A stretch of DNA of 64,000 bases from Furcasterigmium furcatum (Eukaryota; Ascomycota; Sordariomycetes; Glomerellales; Plectosphaerellaceae): positions 5,247,598 through 5,311,597 of the forward strand of contig BCIA01000003.1 of assembly GCA_001599815.1 (NCBI GenBank), given 5' to 3'. Under the pieces are notes generated by a model, which was given only the letters and a program-made list of their open reading frames with translations, searched no databases and was not told the origin of the DNA. Positions 1 through 11,317 of the stretch are shown here, piece by piece; position 1 is the stretch's first letter; each line of letters begins with the position of its first letter. A program made the translations under genes and the position numbers.

Positions 1-1284
1 AGACGTTCAAAGATATAAACTCAACGGTATGTGATGTTTTACCTCTCTTGACGCCTAGCCACTTCGTTTTTGCTCCGCAGCTCTAGATTGTGGATCTGCG
101 CTCCTCCCGATTTCCTGCCACTTGAGCCTTTTATCTACCACCTCTAGTGGTGGAAGATCATCCAGCACCATACAATTCACAGATTCAGTCTGTCAGGCAA
201 ACAAAAAAGCTAAGAGCTCGAACATAAGTGCGGTAAGGCATGCGGAAAACTAGATCAGAATTGCAAACATGACAGGTGGCTGGCCCATGACGGTGTCGAT
301 ATCGGGTTGTACATAGGCTAGAGGCTCCTTAAAATAAGGTTTGAGTGGGCGGACGGATATCTGACTTGATTCGGCTTTATATATATCGACTTTAAATACA
401 ACCAGAAGAAGGACCTGAAGAAGAGCTCCTAGGTTCGGGGGAAATCTTCCATCAGTATATTGCGGGCTATGGGATCCTTGATGGACCCTGGGATGAACGG
501 CCAGAGAGCGGATGAGGTTCTCTCAACCGAGCGTTTTGCCCTCGACTCAACATCTACCCGGCCTCTTACTTCGAGGCGCCCACAACTTGCTGGCAGTACG
601 GCACGCCCTCCGCGTCCAGTCGGTGGCCGAAGACTGTCGCGAAGAGTGATAAGTTGGGTTCGGCTGGTCAGCACCTCAGTAAAACGCGCACTGTCATAGT
701 ACCCCGGACCCCGCCAACGGACATACGGCCCTGTCCAGCTGGATGGCTCACGTCAGACCCGTTGTGCCGTTTATTATTAGGGCCTTGACTTGTCAGCACT
801 TACCATGTGCTTAGACCAGCCCTATGGGGCCCCCAAGACGACTCGAGACGGGCATCCTTCATTCAGACTGGCGGCCTCAACAAGGATGCGAAATTGTATT
901 CGATACGCACTCGCTTAACTTGCGCTCTGGGGAGTCATCCGTAGGGCTGTTAAGGCTTAGCGAGGCGAGCTGAGATTTCCCCTGGGGAACCTGGGAGACG
1001 GATCTCGCCGCGCGTCATCCATGTTCGCACGTGTAAGCGCTGAGGCCAACGATGCGACGCCAAGAGGCCCCTCACAAAAAGGGCGGCCCGTACCCGGATG
1101 AAGTCGCGCGGACTGTGAACACATTGGGCACAAGCGCGAACAAGTACGAACTACCCAATCAAGCAATGAAGGCCGACGATTGACAGGCATAGCAACAGCA
1201 ACTTATATATACGTTGAGCCCCCGCGCACGCATGCGCCTCGCGATATGTGTCTCCTCCCAACAGACTTCCTATCGACTCTCAAA
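1..1284. other. Intergenic, no supported gene
   Basis: No open frame here has a plausible family signature or splice structure. The last 80 bases form the promoter and leader of the downstream alpha/beta hydrolase. Short frames on both strands overlap each other and lack recognisable domains, so I treat the stretch as non-coding. Confidence 0.55.
1203..1211 (+). promoter_or_regulatory. TATA-like box of the alpha/beta hydrolase gene
   Basis: A run of alternating T and A (ttatatata) lies about 75 bases before the start codon at 1285, a usual distance for a fungal TATA element with a short leader. Seen in sequence; function inferred. Confidence 0.45.
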
Positions 1285-2052
1285 ATGACTCCCGCGGCCT
1301 CCATCATCTTCGTTCACGGCGCCTGGCACACCCCCGGGTGCTGGGACAAGGTCATCCCTCTCCTCGAGGCGCGCAACTATCGTTGCACCGCCGTCCACTT
1401 GTCCGGGACGCAGGGCAACGCCGGCGTCAACCTGGCGAGCGACGTCGAGATCGTGCAGAACGCGATCAAGGCGGAGACGTCCGAGGGCCGCAACGTGTTC
1501 GTCATCGGACACTCGTTCGGCGGCATTGTCGCCGCCAGCTCGATCAAGGGCCTGGCGCGGCCCAAGGACGCTCCGTCCGAGGGCTCCGGCACGGGCTACG
1601 TCGTCGGCCTCATGCTCATCGCCACCGGCTACATCCGCGACGGCCAGTGCCTCTTCGACATCTTCGGCGGAAACAGCGCCCCCGACGCGGTCTCCATTGA
1701 CTTTGAGACCGGCTGGACGGACGTCTCCGGCGACCCCAAGCACTGGTTCTACCACGACCTGTCCGACGAGGAGGCTGCAGTCTACGTGTCGAAGCTCCAG
1801 AGGCAGGCATTGGGGCCCATGGTGGACAAGGAGCACAGCCACGCCGGCTGGCTGGACGTGCCGACCTGGTTCCTGTCGACGACGGAGGATAAGATCATTT
1901 ACCCCGAGAGCCAGAAGCGCTGGACGAAGGAGGCGAGGGACGCCGGGGCCACGATCACATACAAGGAGTTCGAGACCAGCCACTCTCCGTTCCTAAGCAA
2001 GCCTCAGGAGACGTCGGATTTCATCGAGGAGGCCGTGCTGTCTCTGGATTAA
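1285..2052 (+). CDS. Alpha/beta hydrolase (EstC-like esterase family), intronless
   Basis: Small single-exon alpha/beta hydrolase of 255 residues, probably a cytoplasmic esterase acting on a small-molecule ester; no signal peptide is visible. The oxyanion-hole HGAW lies at residues 11-14, the nucleophile elbow GHSFGG puts the catalytic serine at about residue 77, an acidic residue follows in TEDK (about D202), and the histidine lies in TSHSPF (about H233). The order Ser-Asp-His and the length fit the AB_hydrolase_1/EstC-like group. The frame stays open upstream to about 1180, but the ATG at 1285 has a good context (caaaATGa), follows a TATA-like box and begins directly at the first beta strand, so I chose it. 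It stands alone between long non-coding stretches. The substrate cannot be told from sequence. Confidence 0.85.
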   Translation: MTPAASIIFVHGAWHTPGCWDKVIPLLEARNYRCTAVHLSGTQGNAGVNLASDVEIVQNAIKAETSEGRNVFVIGHSFGGIVAASSIKGLARPKDAPSEGSGTGYVVGLMLIATGYIRDGQCLFDIFGGNSAPDAVSIDFETGWTDVSGDPKHWFYHDLSDEEAAVYVSKLQRQALGPMVDKEHSHAGWLDVPTWFLSTTEDKIIYPESQKRWTKEARDAGATITYKEFETSHSPFLSKPQETSDFIEEAVLSLD

Positions 2053-3097
2053 GGCAACCGAAGGTGCGGATGGTACATAGAGTGGATTTTACAGGGGGAC
2101 AGCGAGCGACCGCACAACGCCAAGCTAGAGCGACTGAGATGTATCAGACGAAGAGATCGATAATGAATCATTACCTGTGCCGTGCTTAACTTCACGTGGG
2201 CGCAACGTTACTAGCAATCAACAGAAAACAACGACCGGCAGCCCGAAGCATACACCATGATTGAAGACCCAGCCCCAAGAAGGTCTCGGCCCGGCAATCC
2301 CCTCCGCCATGCCTCAACACACCCCCGGATCCAAGGCCGACGCCGGCCCCACCATCGCCGGGCTATGACGTAGCTCCCGCCGCGGCATCCCGGCGCCCTC
2401 GTCAATCGAGATCGCATCACCTGCAAGCCCACCCACCACGTGTGCAGGCGGGCCTTGACGACGCAGCGCGGATCAGCCACCCCTTGGCAGATGGCAGAAC
2501 GCATCATGATGAAACGAGCAGTCACGGGCCAGCAACAGGGACGGCTTGGACGGGTGGCTGATCCAGAGCCACGAACGCCATCAGACTCGCGCATATGCCT
2601 CGCTTCCAAGTTTCGCGCGCCCACCCGCTCCCGTGCCTGGCACTGGGCCCTGCGCGGCCGTTGGACCCTGCCAAACGGCCTAGGGCCTATCGCAGCCCGA
2701 AAGCCACCCTCCATCACCACGGCCGAATGACGTACCGATCGGCGCGAAACCAGCCACAGACCAGTCAGGAGTGGCGTATGCGTTGCGTGGTGCGTAGGCG
2801 CTGCTGCGGAGTGATGCATTTTTGCTGGAGCGTTCTAGAGCCTTGATACCAGGAGGGGTGGATGATGATGGGCAGCCAGGGTCCTGTGTGGTGGGCGGGC
2901 ATCATCATCACCAGGCGTCTGAGAATAAAACGCGGCCGGCGTCACGTCCAGCCTCCTTCAGTCAATAGATCTCCATCTTCCATCAACACAAGACACACAA
3001 CATCATACTCGCTCCTCCTTCCCGATTTCCCGAAGAGATCTACGCTTGCCCATCGAGATCTATCCTCTACCCGAAACAAGACACAGACATCATCGCA
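2053..3097. other. Intergenic, no supported gene
   Basis: Holds the 3' end of the hydrolase transcript and the promoter of the next gene. Long frames on both strands between 2211 and 2846 have repeated Arg/Pro/His-rich composition typical of unused frames in GC-rich DNA. From about 2940 the sequence becomes C/T- and A-rich (leader of the gene starting at 3098). Confidence 0.55.
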
Positions 3098-3638
3098 ATG
3101 GAGTGGACCAAGCAGACCTACAACCAGCAGTACGAGCGCTGGATGCCCTGGATCGAGGACCAGTACCTCAGGTGGTTCACCAAGGACAACAAGGCCAGCT
3201 ACGCCACGAAGCGTGAGTTCTCCCCCACTCCCTGCCGTGCCGACCGTCGTTACCGTTTCCATATCTGACGCCAGATCGACAGAGAACCTCGACCAGACCA
3301 AGGTCACCGGCGTTGACCAGGTCGACACCCTGCAAGACGGCGTACACAACCTCGTCGCCGGCCAGGTCGGTCAGGGCGGCCTCCTCCAGCCCGTCGGCGA
3401 CATGGCCTCCAAGGAGGGCGTCAACCGCGCTGAGCGCCAGGGCAAGGACGACAACGGTGGCTACGCCCCCTCCAACATCCCTGGCGCCGGTGCCATGAAC
3501 AGCGCCGCCAGCGGCATTGCCGAGGGCACCAAGGGCGCCGCTGGCCAGGCCACCGAGGGCATGAAGAGTGCCGGCGGCTACGTCGGTGGCATGTTCGGCG
3601 GTGGAAAGAAGGAGGAGGGCCAGCAGCAGCAGAAGTAG
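3098..3638 (+). CDS. Conserved small fungal protein of unknown function
   Basis: Two exons (3098-3212 and 3283-3638; 70-nt intron with GTGAGT donor and ACAG acceptor) give 156 residues. The N-terminal 40 residues are rich in Trp, Tyr and Lys (starting MEWTKQTYNQQYE), followed by a charged, Gly-rich region and a C-terminal half of Gly/Ala/Lys repeats around the words GAAG, GMKSAGG and GGMFGGG, ending in polyGln-Lys. There is no signal peptide or membrane segment. I recognise the pattern as a protein conserved across filamentous ascomycetes but know no function. The Gly/Ala/Lys-rich tail resembles LEA-like, unstructured stress proteins, but that is only an inference. The start follows a C/T-rich leader and has CGCAATGG context. 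Confidence 0.75.
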
Positions 3639-6600
3639 GCGGAGAGTTGCGCGGCACGTGTTGGCGATGCATCCTGTATGATCTTTATTAAGAGCGGCGA
3701 TGTGATTTTGGGCTCGGACTGCACCTTGCGATAGTAATACCCAGCGATTTGTTTCCAGCATCCTCCAATAATCAGCTCTTGTTGATAAATCGGGTACCTC
3801 CGAGTGTGTTGATTCCGGTGGTGAGACGAGGGGAATGCATCAGACGGCCGCACGTCACCGAGGGCGTGACCAGGCTTCCAACCCATCACACATTACAGTC
3901 CTGGAGAAGGTACGCCCTGAACAGAGGAGTACCTGATCGTCCTAACCTTCAACGTCGGGACGTCAGTCCGTCTGTGATCGCCAGGCCCTGGAACAGTGTA
4001 ACTTTCTCTCTTGGACACGTCGGCGCGGGTAACGGCATATCCTCAAACCTGGTGCTCCCTTCGAAGATCTCGCCTCGCCGTATGACTGCATCAGGGTAAA
4101 TTGCTTGCCCTGAAGATCACCCGGCGATCTCTCCGTGCTGCATGTCCTAAGCACTGGTGCATTCAGCCTGTCAGCAGGTGACTCGAGTCTTTGGGAGGCC
4201 GATGACCCCCCGAGATTCGAAGTTTGCTATTGACCTAGCCAGAACTTCAGACGAACTCGCTGTTGGGGAAGCGGGCTGAGGCCTATGCCTGAATCGCCCT
4301 ACTGGAGGAACAGATGCTAGTTCGCCCGCACACCATGAAATGGCGTGATTCAGCGAAAAGAAGCTTCAACCGGACACGTAGTTCAGGGCTGAGGCTCATG
4401 GTGTGTCCAGCCCTCTCGTCGACTCCATGGCTAGCCATCGGCGTGGGAGCATGATTCTCTCCGCAGAGCGGAATCTTCACTATGTTTGCCAGAGGGGTTC
4501 AAGAAAGGACCTTTGGTGCTTGAGGGGTCTCTCGATGTCTACCCACAGCCCGGGAACCCGGCACCCCCTTACTCATAGACTAGAGGCGTCCCTGTGAAGA
4601 TCAGCAACGTCCGAATTATGACTGGATCCAGTCCGTCTTTACCTATTGAGGGGGGGTTGATACGCATGCCGTTGAATCCCGCAGGTAAGCAGTTGGCTTG
4701 TGGTCGAGGAAAGCCGCAAGTTCCAAGAAGCAAAAGGCGCCATCTTCAGGGGTTTTGCCCTGCATGGTGCAGGTTCCAAGGCCAGAGCAAGGAAAGTGCA
4801 GTACTGTCAGGGTTCTGCTACATATCACTTGTGAGTCGAGATCGAGAGGTTCGCAATGAATCGGCGAGTGAAATATGCGCCCGCCGCGGAGGAGGTCGCA
4901 TGCAGGTTGTGCAATGACATCGACCTGCCGGTCGGGTGCTGGAGGCGCATGCTTGGCTTCCCTCGGCGCTGGGTTTGATGGAGAGGGTTACCGGGTTTTC
5001 GGTCTTTTCGACATGCAAAAGCAGGTTTCTCAGGGCACCAGGGATGGGGAAAGCCGAAAAGCTAGTGTGCCTGTGGAAAAGACTCGAACGAGGGCTGCGC
5101 CTGCATCCGGCTTGGCACAGCAGACCCCGACGATGAAAGATCGTGCGAGGAAGGTTTGTCTAGTGAGATTTTGGAGAGACGACGGATCGCCCAAGGCCCA
5201 ATCGCTCTGATACCACGAGACGAAGCTATTCCCAGGCCGGCACTGTTTGCTGGTGTTGAACCCCGCGCTTCGGGCTGCCCCTCGGGAGAATTGAGGAGAG
5301 AAATCGGTCCCGTCGGAGCGAATTTGCGACTTCACCCCGCGTCGTCCGTCGCAGCTAACCTGCCTTGGAGCTACCCCTGCCAATCCAGTCACTGCTTTCC
5401 GAGTCTGGCTGCGGGAAGTCCTGTCGTCCCTGAGAGATGGGCTGAGGTCTGATGAGAGCGCAATCGGCTCAAGTATCCGGACAAGCCGTTGTCGGAGAGC
5501 TCAGGCCTGGCGAGCCACGATTTATTCACTCATAAGCGAAGCAGCCCGGCCAGAGATTGGACCCCACGTGGCCACGATGATGTTCCTTTGGAATGTAAGG
5601 CGGCTCGGCTAGAGCTCGAATAGTAGTCAAAAACACCTCCAGGCGCGATCTGGTCGTTGCAGTCCAGATCTGGGCAGAAAGAGCGCGCGGGCGAGACCGG
5701 GTTTCAAGAGTGAGCAACTCTTCTCGGGGCTTATGTTCGTGGCCGGGCCCTGCGGAGATCCGTCAGGAAGCTTATTGTTGACCTCCCATTCCCTGAATCC
5801 GGGCAATGGTGTAATAATAATGTACAACGGCGAGTCCGCAACATGGCCTGATAACAGTATGCAGAGTCAGCCATGGGCGACCCTGCAGATGTTGGCTGTT
5901 AGTGAACCCCCCTCCAGTGACAGGGGTATGCGTGGTGACGACCACATCAGCCCTCAGCCATCGGCGACAATCTGGCAGCGAGCGTCTGGGGCTGAACCAG
6001 TCGCAGGCCAGCTCCGAGCCACGGAGTTGTTCAGAAATGGCCACGCTACCTGTAGGGCGGGCTTCTTGTGCAGAGTGCAGATATGCAGCAGCAGAGCAGA
6101 AGGCTGCTCGAAGCTTCGGGCCAGTCTCCCAAGGCGGACTTAAGGTTGCGTCTGATGGTGAGGGTGAGGGGAAGTGGCCGTGGCCAGGTCCCGCGAACGA
6201 TCCCACGAATGTCGAGATCCGTGGAGGTTGGGGGTTAGCGAATCACCCGAAATGGCGGGTCGCTAACTGAAAGAAGTGGTGACCCGCGGATGCAGCCCGG
6301 TGTGGTTGCCGCCGGCAGGATAAGGTTAATAGAGCGAACTGCAACTATTGACAGGGGAGCATGGTGGTGACAGTAGCATTGAGAGGATGACTGATAAGCA
6401 TGGCATCGTGGCGCCGGTGCCGCTTCATTGACGTGGCCATCAAGACCAGCTGGTGCTCGAGGCGTCTGAGCTGCAAGCCGTTGTTGTGATGTTCGGCATG
6501 GGCCTATCGATTCGGACCATGGGTGAGTAAACAGATCATCCCAGTGGCTGTTGGCGTCTCGAAGCCTGAGAGGGCCAAGTTGATATTGTGCGACGAGAAT

Positions 6601-9009
6601 CGGGTCTTGCACGCACCTGCAGGCTGGGCTGCAGGATATAGACCGCGACATGCAGCAAATATCAGGGGGTCAATTCCGAATCAGGAAACCAGAAGATTCG
6701 GTCGATAAGCCAGGGTGTCAATTGCATTCTGAGCGGTGTGTCCAGGCTGCGTAGATGAGTGTCTCACCTTGACTGCATCTGAGATCCGTCCGGAGATGAG
6801 ACGCGAGAGACAGAATCCAAGATCTTGAATCAAGTCGGAATGTATGTCGAGCATGGATGCTGCCCTGGAAGAGATGGGCTCAACTCAGTTATGGGTGGGC
6901 ACATATAGGGTCGAACCTTGGAAGAGTCCAAATGTGTCGTCAGATCGATAAGACGGGCTGATATAAGGTTGTGCGAGTGATGGATGAACCTTTGCATTCT
7001 GGAGAAGGAAGGCCCATCATCATGTTGCATCGCGCAACGTCGTCGCCCGTTGTGTTTGCGGGGAGCTTGACAGGGCGGTTTGGCGTTTACCGGTCTCATC
7101 GGGTTGGAACCAGTCAGGAGTGCTGGCCGTGGGTAAGCAATGTCGCGATGCGGGATGCATTGGTGCGAGCGAGGGAGTCCGTTCATCCGCACGGAAACGG
7201 CTGGGCCTACGTTCCCCCGATGTGATCTTCCATGGCCGATGTACGCAGCTGTTCTGTTCGCAACCAAGGCCATTGAGCAAAGAGCGGCTTCTCTCGGCGC
7301 CAAGGGGCTTCCGAGTCGCTGCACTCGCCGCCCGCTTGTTGAGCATCCATCCCGATGGTGTCCGGTGGTTCACCATGTGGCGACACGAAAATGTCTTGAG
7401 CCATGGTGTCGGGCACCCTTCTTCCCGAGAGGGACCCTGATGGAGCGCACTCCGCTTGACGACGCTGAGAGCAGACAAGAGGTGCGGCTCTGTGCAGGAG
7501 AACCTCGTATGGGCGTTACGAGCCACACCGGCAAGGCCGAGGAAAGGCGGACGAGCGAGCCTTCGCGCGGCAGACATTTGAAAGGATCAACAAAGAAACA
7601 CGAGAATTGACGTTGAAGCAACGGCGCCGCCTGACATCTGGGGCTCTGAGATCATTATTCGGGGATGCGGCGTCACTGGATGGAGATCACTGAAAATCCC
7701 CGGCGCCAGCGAGGACCAGAGGGTACAGCGTATTACATCAGGGACCCCGACTGATTGGTCATAGCTGTCTGGCAGCTTCTCGGCGCTTTCTCGCCTGGCC
7801 GGTCGTGGCTTCTTTGATTGGCCGATCGACCGAGCGTCTCTGAGCAGGGCAGGAGCGAAAGAGGGAGCCAAGACTCCACTGCAGGCGAAGAGGGAGGAAC
7901 GTTGGGGCCAAGCCGGCCTGCTCTTCCCACCCGGCAGAGGAATGCCCTGTCAATTGCCCCCCAAGCCCTGTCGAAAACCATCCCGGGTCACCGACCTAGC
8001 GTTGCCTTTACCCCGCTATCCATGATCTCACGCGCTGAGGCCCCGCCCAAGGAACAGTCGAACGAGCCTGTAAGTCTGCAAGCAGCAGGCATGTGTGTGT
8101 GCAACGTTGTGACGGAGCGGATTGAGAGGACCCCCGCAGCTAGCCCGCCAGCCCGCCAGCGCCAGCCCGATGTCCCGCCCAAAACAAACCTGGTCAAGCT
8201 GAGCATGGCAACAGCCAGCCCGCCCGGTGAACCCCCTGTGTGGGCTGAAAGGGGGTCCAAGCCGTTGTCGCTGGCCTCAGCCAACCTGACCTCAGATCAT
8301 GTCCGCTTCCCATTGCCTCCGACTCAACCAATTCGCTTCATTTTCTGACCCCGGACACTGACAAGGCCCATGTCATCCTGGATAGACCCCTCAACACACC
8401 TTCCTGAACCCGTCCCAAGGCGTCAAAACCTCAGCCCGACCCGTTCTTGATCACTATTCCTTCTCCCCTCCCCCCTCTCCTTTCACCTTGCCTACCTTAC
8501 GGCATTTACCTACTCACCTCCCCGTCCCTAACGGGCACCTCCGCGTACATTCGTGTGCCGACCGCAAGTGGCGCCCATCTGACGAACAGTGCGCTGCACC
8601 TCGTGAGACCGACTCACGCTAAGCGGCGTCTCGCACCATATCCGAAGTAGCAGTTGTATCCAGGACAGGGATCTCCGTTGCTTCACTCCAGCACGTCCCC
8701 GAAGTGGTTGTCAGCGTCACCGACACCGCACGGACCGGACGCCAGAGAGAGTCCGCCTGGGTCCCTTTTACATCACCGTTTCCCTCTCGGAGACCAATTC
8801 TCTCGGCCAGATCCGTGCTCCCTCCCTACCTCAGCGCGCCCGCCGAATTGAGTGCCCGACTCGCGCGAGACGAGACATAAGCCGATACTCCCTGGCGCTA
8901 GCAGAGCGCGGCGCTCCAAGGGAAAATCCCTCGAACACCACGCAACGAACACATTCTCCCTCTCACTCAGCCCACTCCCCCAAGCTCGCAGGGAGCGAAT
9001 TTGCCCGCC
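3639..9009. other. Long non-coding stretch (about 5.4 kb)
   Basis: I find no credible gene. Open frames on both strands (for example around 4594-4917, 5733-6270, 7020-7610 and 7818-8348) are short, overlap one another, have no domain signature and do not join through splice sites into anything recognisable. The last 600 bases are very C/T-rich with taccttacctacc-like tracts and look like the long promoter and leader of the gene at 9010. No transposon termini or tandem arrays were seen. Long regulatory RNA cannot be excluded. Confidence 0.5.
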
Positions 9010-10068
9010 ATGCTCGAGCCTCATGCGAGCAGGCGACCGCCAATGGACTCGTCCGCCATCTACTCCCACTCGCGAACACGGACGACATCATCCAACACAT
9101 TTCCAATGCAGATTCAGACGCCGACGCCGATGCACCTGCAGCAACCGCAAGGCTCGCTGCATACGCGCCGCTCCCCGTCGGTGAACACATTTTCCACGAC
9201 TTCCACGGCACCTCCTCCCTCCTACCGCACCTCGCCTCCGAACGATCTCCGTCGCTCGACCTCCTCGAGATCCGGCGGTACCACCTCACAGCAGGCCTCT
9301 GGCTACGTCGCCCTTCTCCGCAAACAAAAGGCCACCGTCTGGTGCGACCGCTCCCAATATGAGGACCCACGCATTGTGGCCGCCCAGCGCGCCGCGAAAA
9401 TGCGTGCGACGATGGAAGTCACCGGTGGCGGTCAACGGTCCGCCTCTGGCGGCCACTCCTCTTCCGGCCGCACAGCCACCGGCATCACGACCACCGGCAA
9501 GGTCGCCGCCAAGATCCGACACCACGGCAAGCCCGCCGTCGTGGGCTACGCTCCGGGCGATAATTACGTCGGCGTAGGCGGTGTCCCCATGCGTCTCAGC
9601 GCAACCGAGGTCGAGGGCGAGAGCTCCGGCGACGAGGACGTCTCGCGGACGCATCACCGCAGGACTGGTAGCAGCGGGCGCAGTAGTACGGCCAGCAGGC
9701 GCGGAGTCGCCTACAGGACATCCGGCGGCGGCCAGAGATGGAGCCCAGGAGACACGCCCGAGCGGACCGGCAGCATCGTGGAGGAGCCCAGCAAGGGTCC
9801 CGCAATCGACATCATGCCGGACACGGCGAGCGGCAAGGCTAGGAGCTTCGCCAGCGGCAGCAGCGCTGAGCGCGCCGATGCCGTGGGCGAGCTGAACAGC
9901 CCGAACGACAACGCGGCCAGGCTGGCCAGCAAATCTCTGATGAACGCGGCCCTGACGCGCGAGAAGAGCGTCACGGGGGCCGAGGACCTCAAGAGAAGAG
10001 GCAGCGTCGACGAGCGGACGACGTCTCTCACTACCACGGGCAGGCTGTATATTGCCAACCCGGATTAA
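9010..10068 (+). CDS. Conserved serine/arginine-rich fungal protein of unknown function
   Basis: Single exon, 352 residues. Low-complexity Ser/Thr/Arg-rich ends flank two ordered blocks: one around residues 98-135 containing GYVALLRKQKATVWCDR and an Ala/Arg-rich helix, and another around residues 165-205 containing GKVAAKIRHHGKP and GVPMRLSATEVEGE. These blocks look like those of a fungal-specific conserved protein; I know of no biochemical role. It is probably cytosolic or nuclear, with many possible Ser/Thr phosphorylation sites (RRS, RRxS) and no signal or membrane segment. The frame is open a little upstream, but the first ATG is at 9010; a second in-frame ATG at 9043 (gccaATGGac) has an equally good context and may be the real start. 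It is preceded by a long pyrimidine-rich leader. Confidence 0.75.
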   Translation: MLEPHASRRPPMDSSAIYSHSRTRTTSSNTFPMQIQTPTPMHLQQPQGSLHTRRSPSVNTFSTTSTAPPPSYRTSPPNDLRRSTSSRSGGTTSQQASGYVALLRKQKATVWCDRSQYEDPRIVAAQRAAKMRATMEVTGGGQRSASGGHSSSGRTATGITTTGKVAAKIRHHGKPAVVGYAPGDNYVGVGGVPMRLSATEVEGESSGDEDVSRTHHRRTGSSGRSSTASRRGVAYRTSGGGQRWSPGDTPERTGSIVEEPSKGPAIDIMPDTASGKARSFASGSSAERADAVGELNSPNDNAARLASKSLMNAALTREKSVTGAEDLKRRGSVDERTTSLTTTGRLYIANPD

Positions 10069-11317
10069 GAGACCATGTCCTCTGATGGATAGTTGGCCGG
10101 GGAGCGAGCTTTCAGGCGCCGCTCGCGTTAGACGACCTGGCGGGGTTATACCCTCGAACGAGTCTTCCTATCTCTCTTTTTCACTCATGTTGCATTATTC
10201 GGCGTTGGGGGCTAGGGGCGGGGAGGGCTGCGAGGCCGGACGATACCACGGGAGATTCAGTATTCATGCCTTTCTAGCCACGTCGCATCACGATCGTTCC
10301 TCGCACTTTACATGTATACCTACGATCGCTACTACCTATGGTTCCTAATTCCGCGTTTGCATTCGAACCTGGTGAAGAGGCCCGGACCCAGACGGGCAGA
10401 GCTGGGCCCGTGGAGCTTGAGGCCGTTGGTTTTGGAATAAAAGTCAATTGGCCACATTTTTCAACGTTTCTCACCGCAACTTGACTCGAACGTGCGGTGG
10501 CACCGGCGCACAGCAGCTACAGGGCGTTGCTTTTCACCACAGTAGTAGCATCGTATAGATTCTTGCGGCTCTGGGATGGGCCAACGTACGGGACCGCCAG
10601 CGCCGCAGACCTTTTCATGTTCAATGACTGTGACCACTTCGGCTTCTTACTTCGCTAGCAACACACGCACATTCATGTTCAAGACACGACCTGGCTCTGA
10701 CCTGCAACTACCTGGATGCCCAAGTTGGATTGACTAAGCTGTCATGGGGAGCATCACAAAATTAGGTAGGTAGGGAACCAGGGTCCCGTCACTTCCATTG
10801 CTGGGGTGGATGCTGGGGAGCAACTCCCTTCCTTGGGCCCATCGCGTTAACTGACACGGCAAGTTTTGGTGCTAACACTAACATGCCTAATTGGGAGACA
10901 ACATCGGGTGTGCCTGCTTGATTGATTGATGACGGGATGGGTGGGTCCGACGCGACCCCTGCAGCCGCCGACGCCAAATCCACGCGTAATTCGCGTCCCT
11001 CGGAATCACCTTCATCGATTCACCTCCGTGTGTCGCAGCCGGTGCCATTCGACGAACAGCCAACCACACCTCAATTTCGACTGGAAGCTTCCTGTATAAC
11101 GAATCGAAAGGAACCGGTCACCTTTCAGAGTTTCTCTGACTTCTTCCACAAAGAAACTCCACGCCACCAGCACATCCACAACCTCGACCGATCCTTTGAC
11201 CATCCTGGCACCACCCACCACCCACCACTGCCTCAAATCTCGCCACTATTCTTGATCTCGGTCGCGTGTCTAACCGTCAATGTTCACTTACCTCCCCCTG
11301 GACCTCTCGACACACTA
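10069..11317. other. Intergenic, no supported gene
   Basis: Contains the 3' region of the preceding gene and the promoter of the CAF-1 subunit gene. Tracts such as taggtaggtaggg near 10765 are typical fungal intergenic repeats. An open frame runs into the CAF-1 start from 10922 but has no coding character. Confidence 0.55.

Noticed and set aside
8132..8172. Short repeats of cagcccgc as a possible CRISPR-like array
   Set aside because: Simple low-complexity repetition without constant-length spacers; CRISPR arrays are not expected in a fungal nuclear genome.
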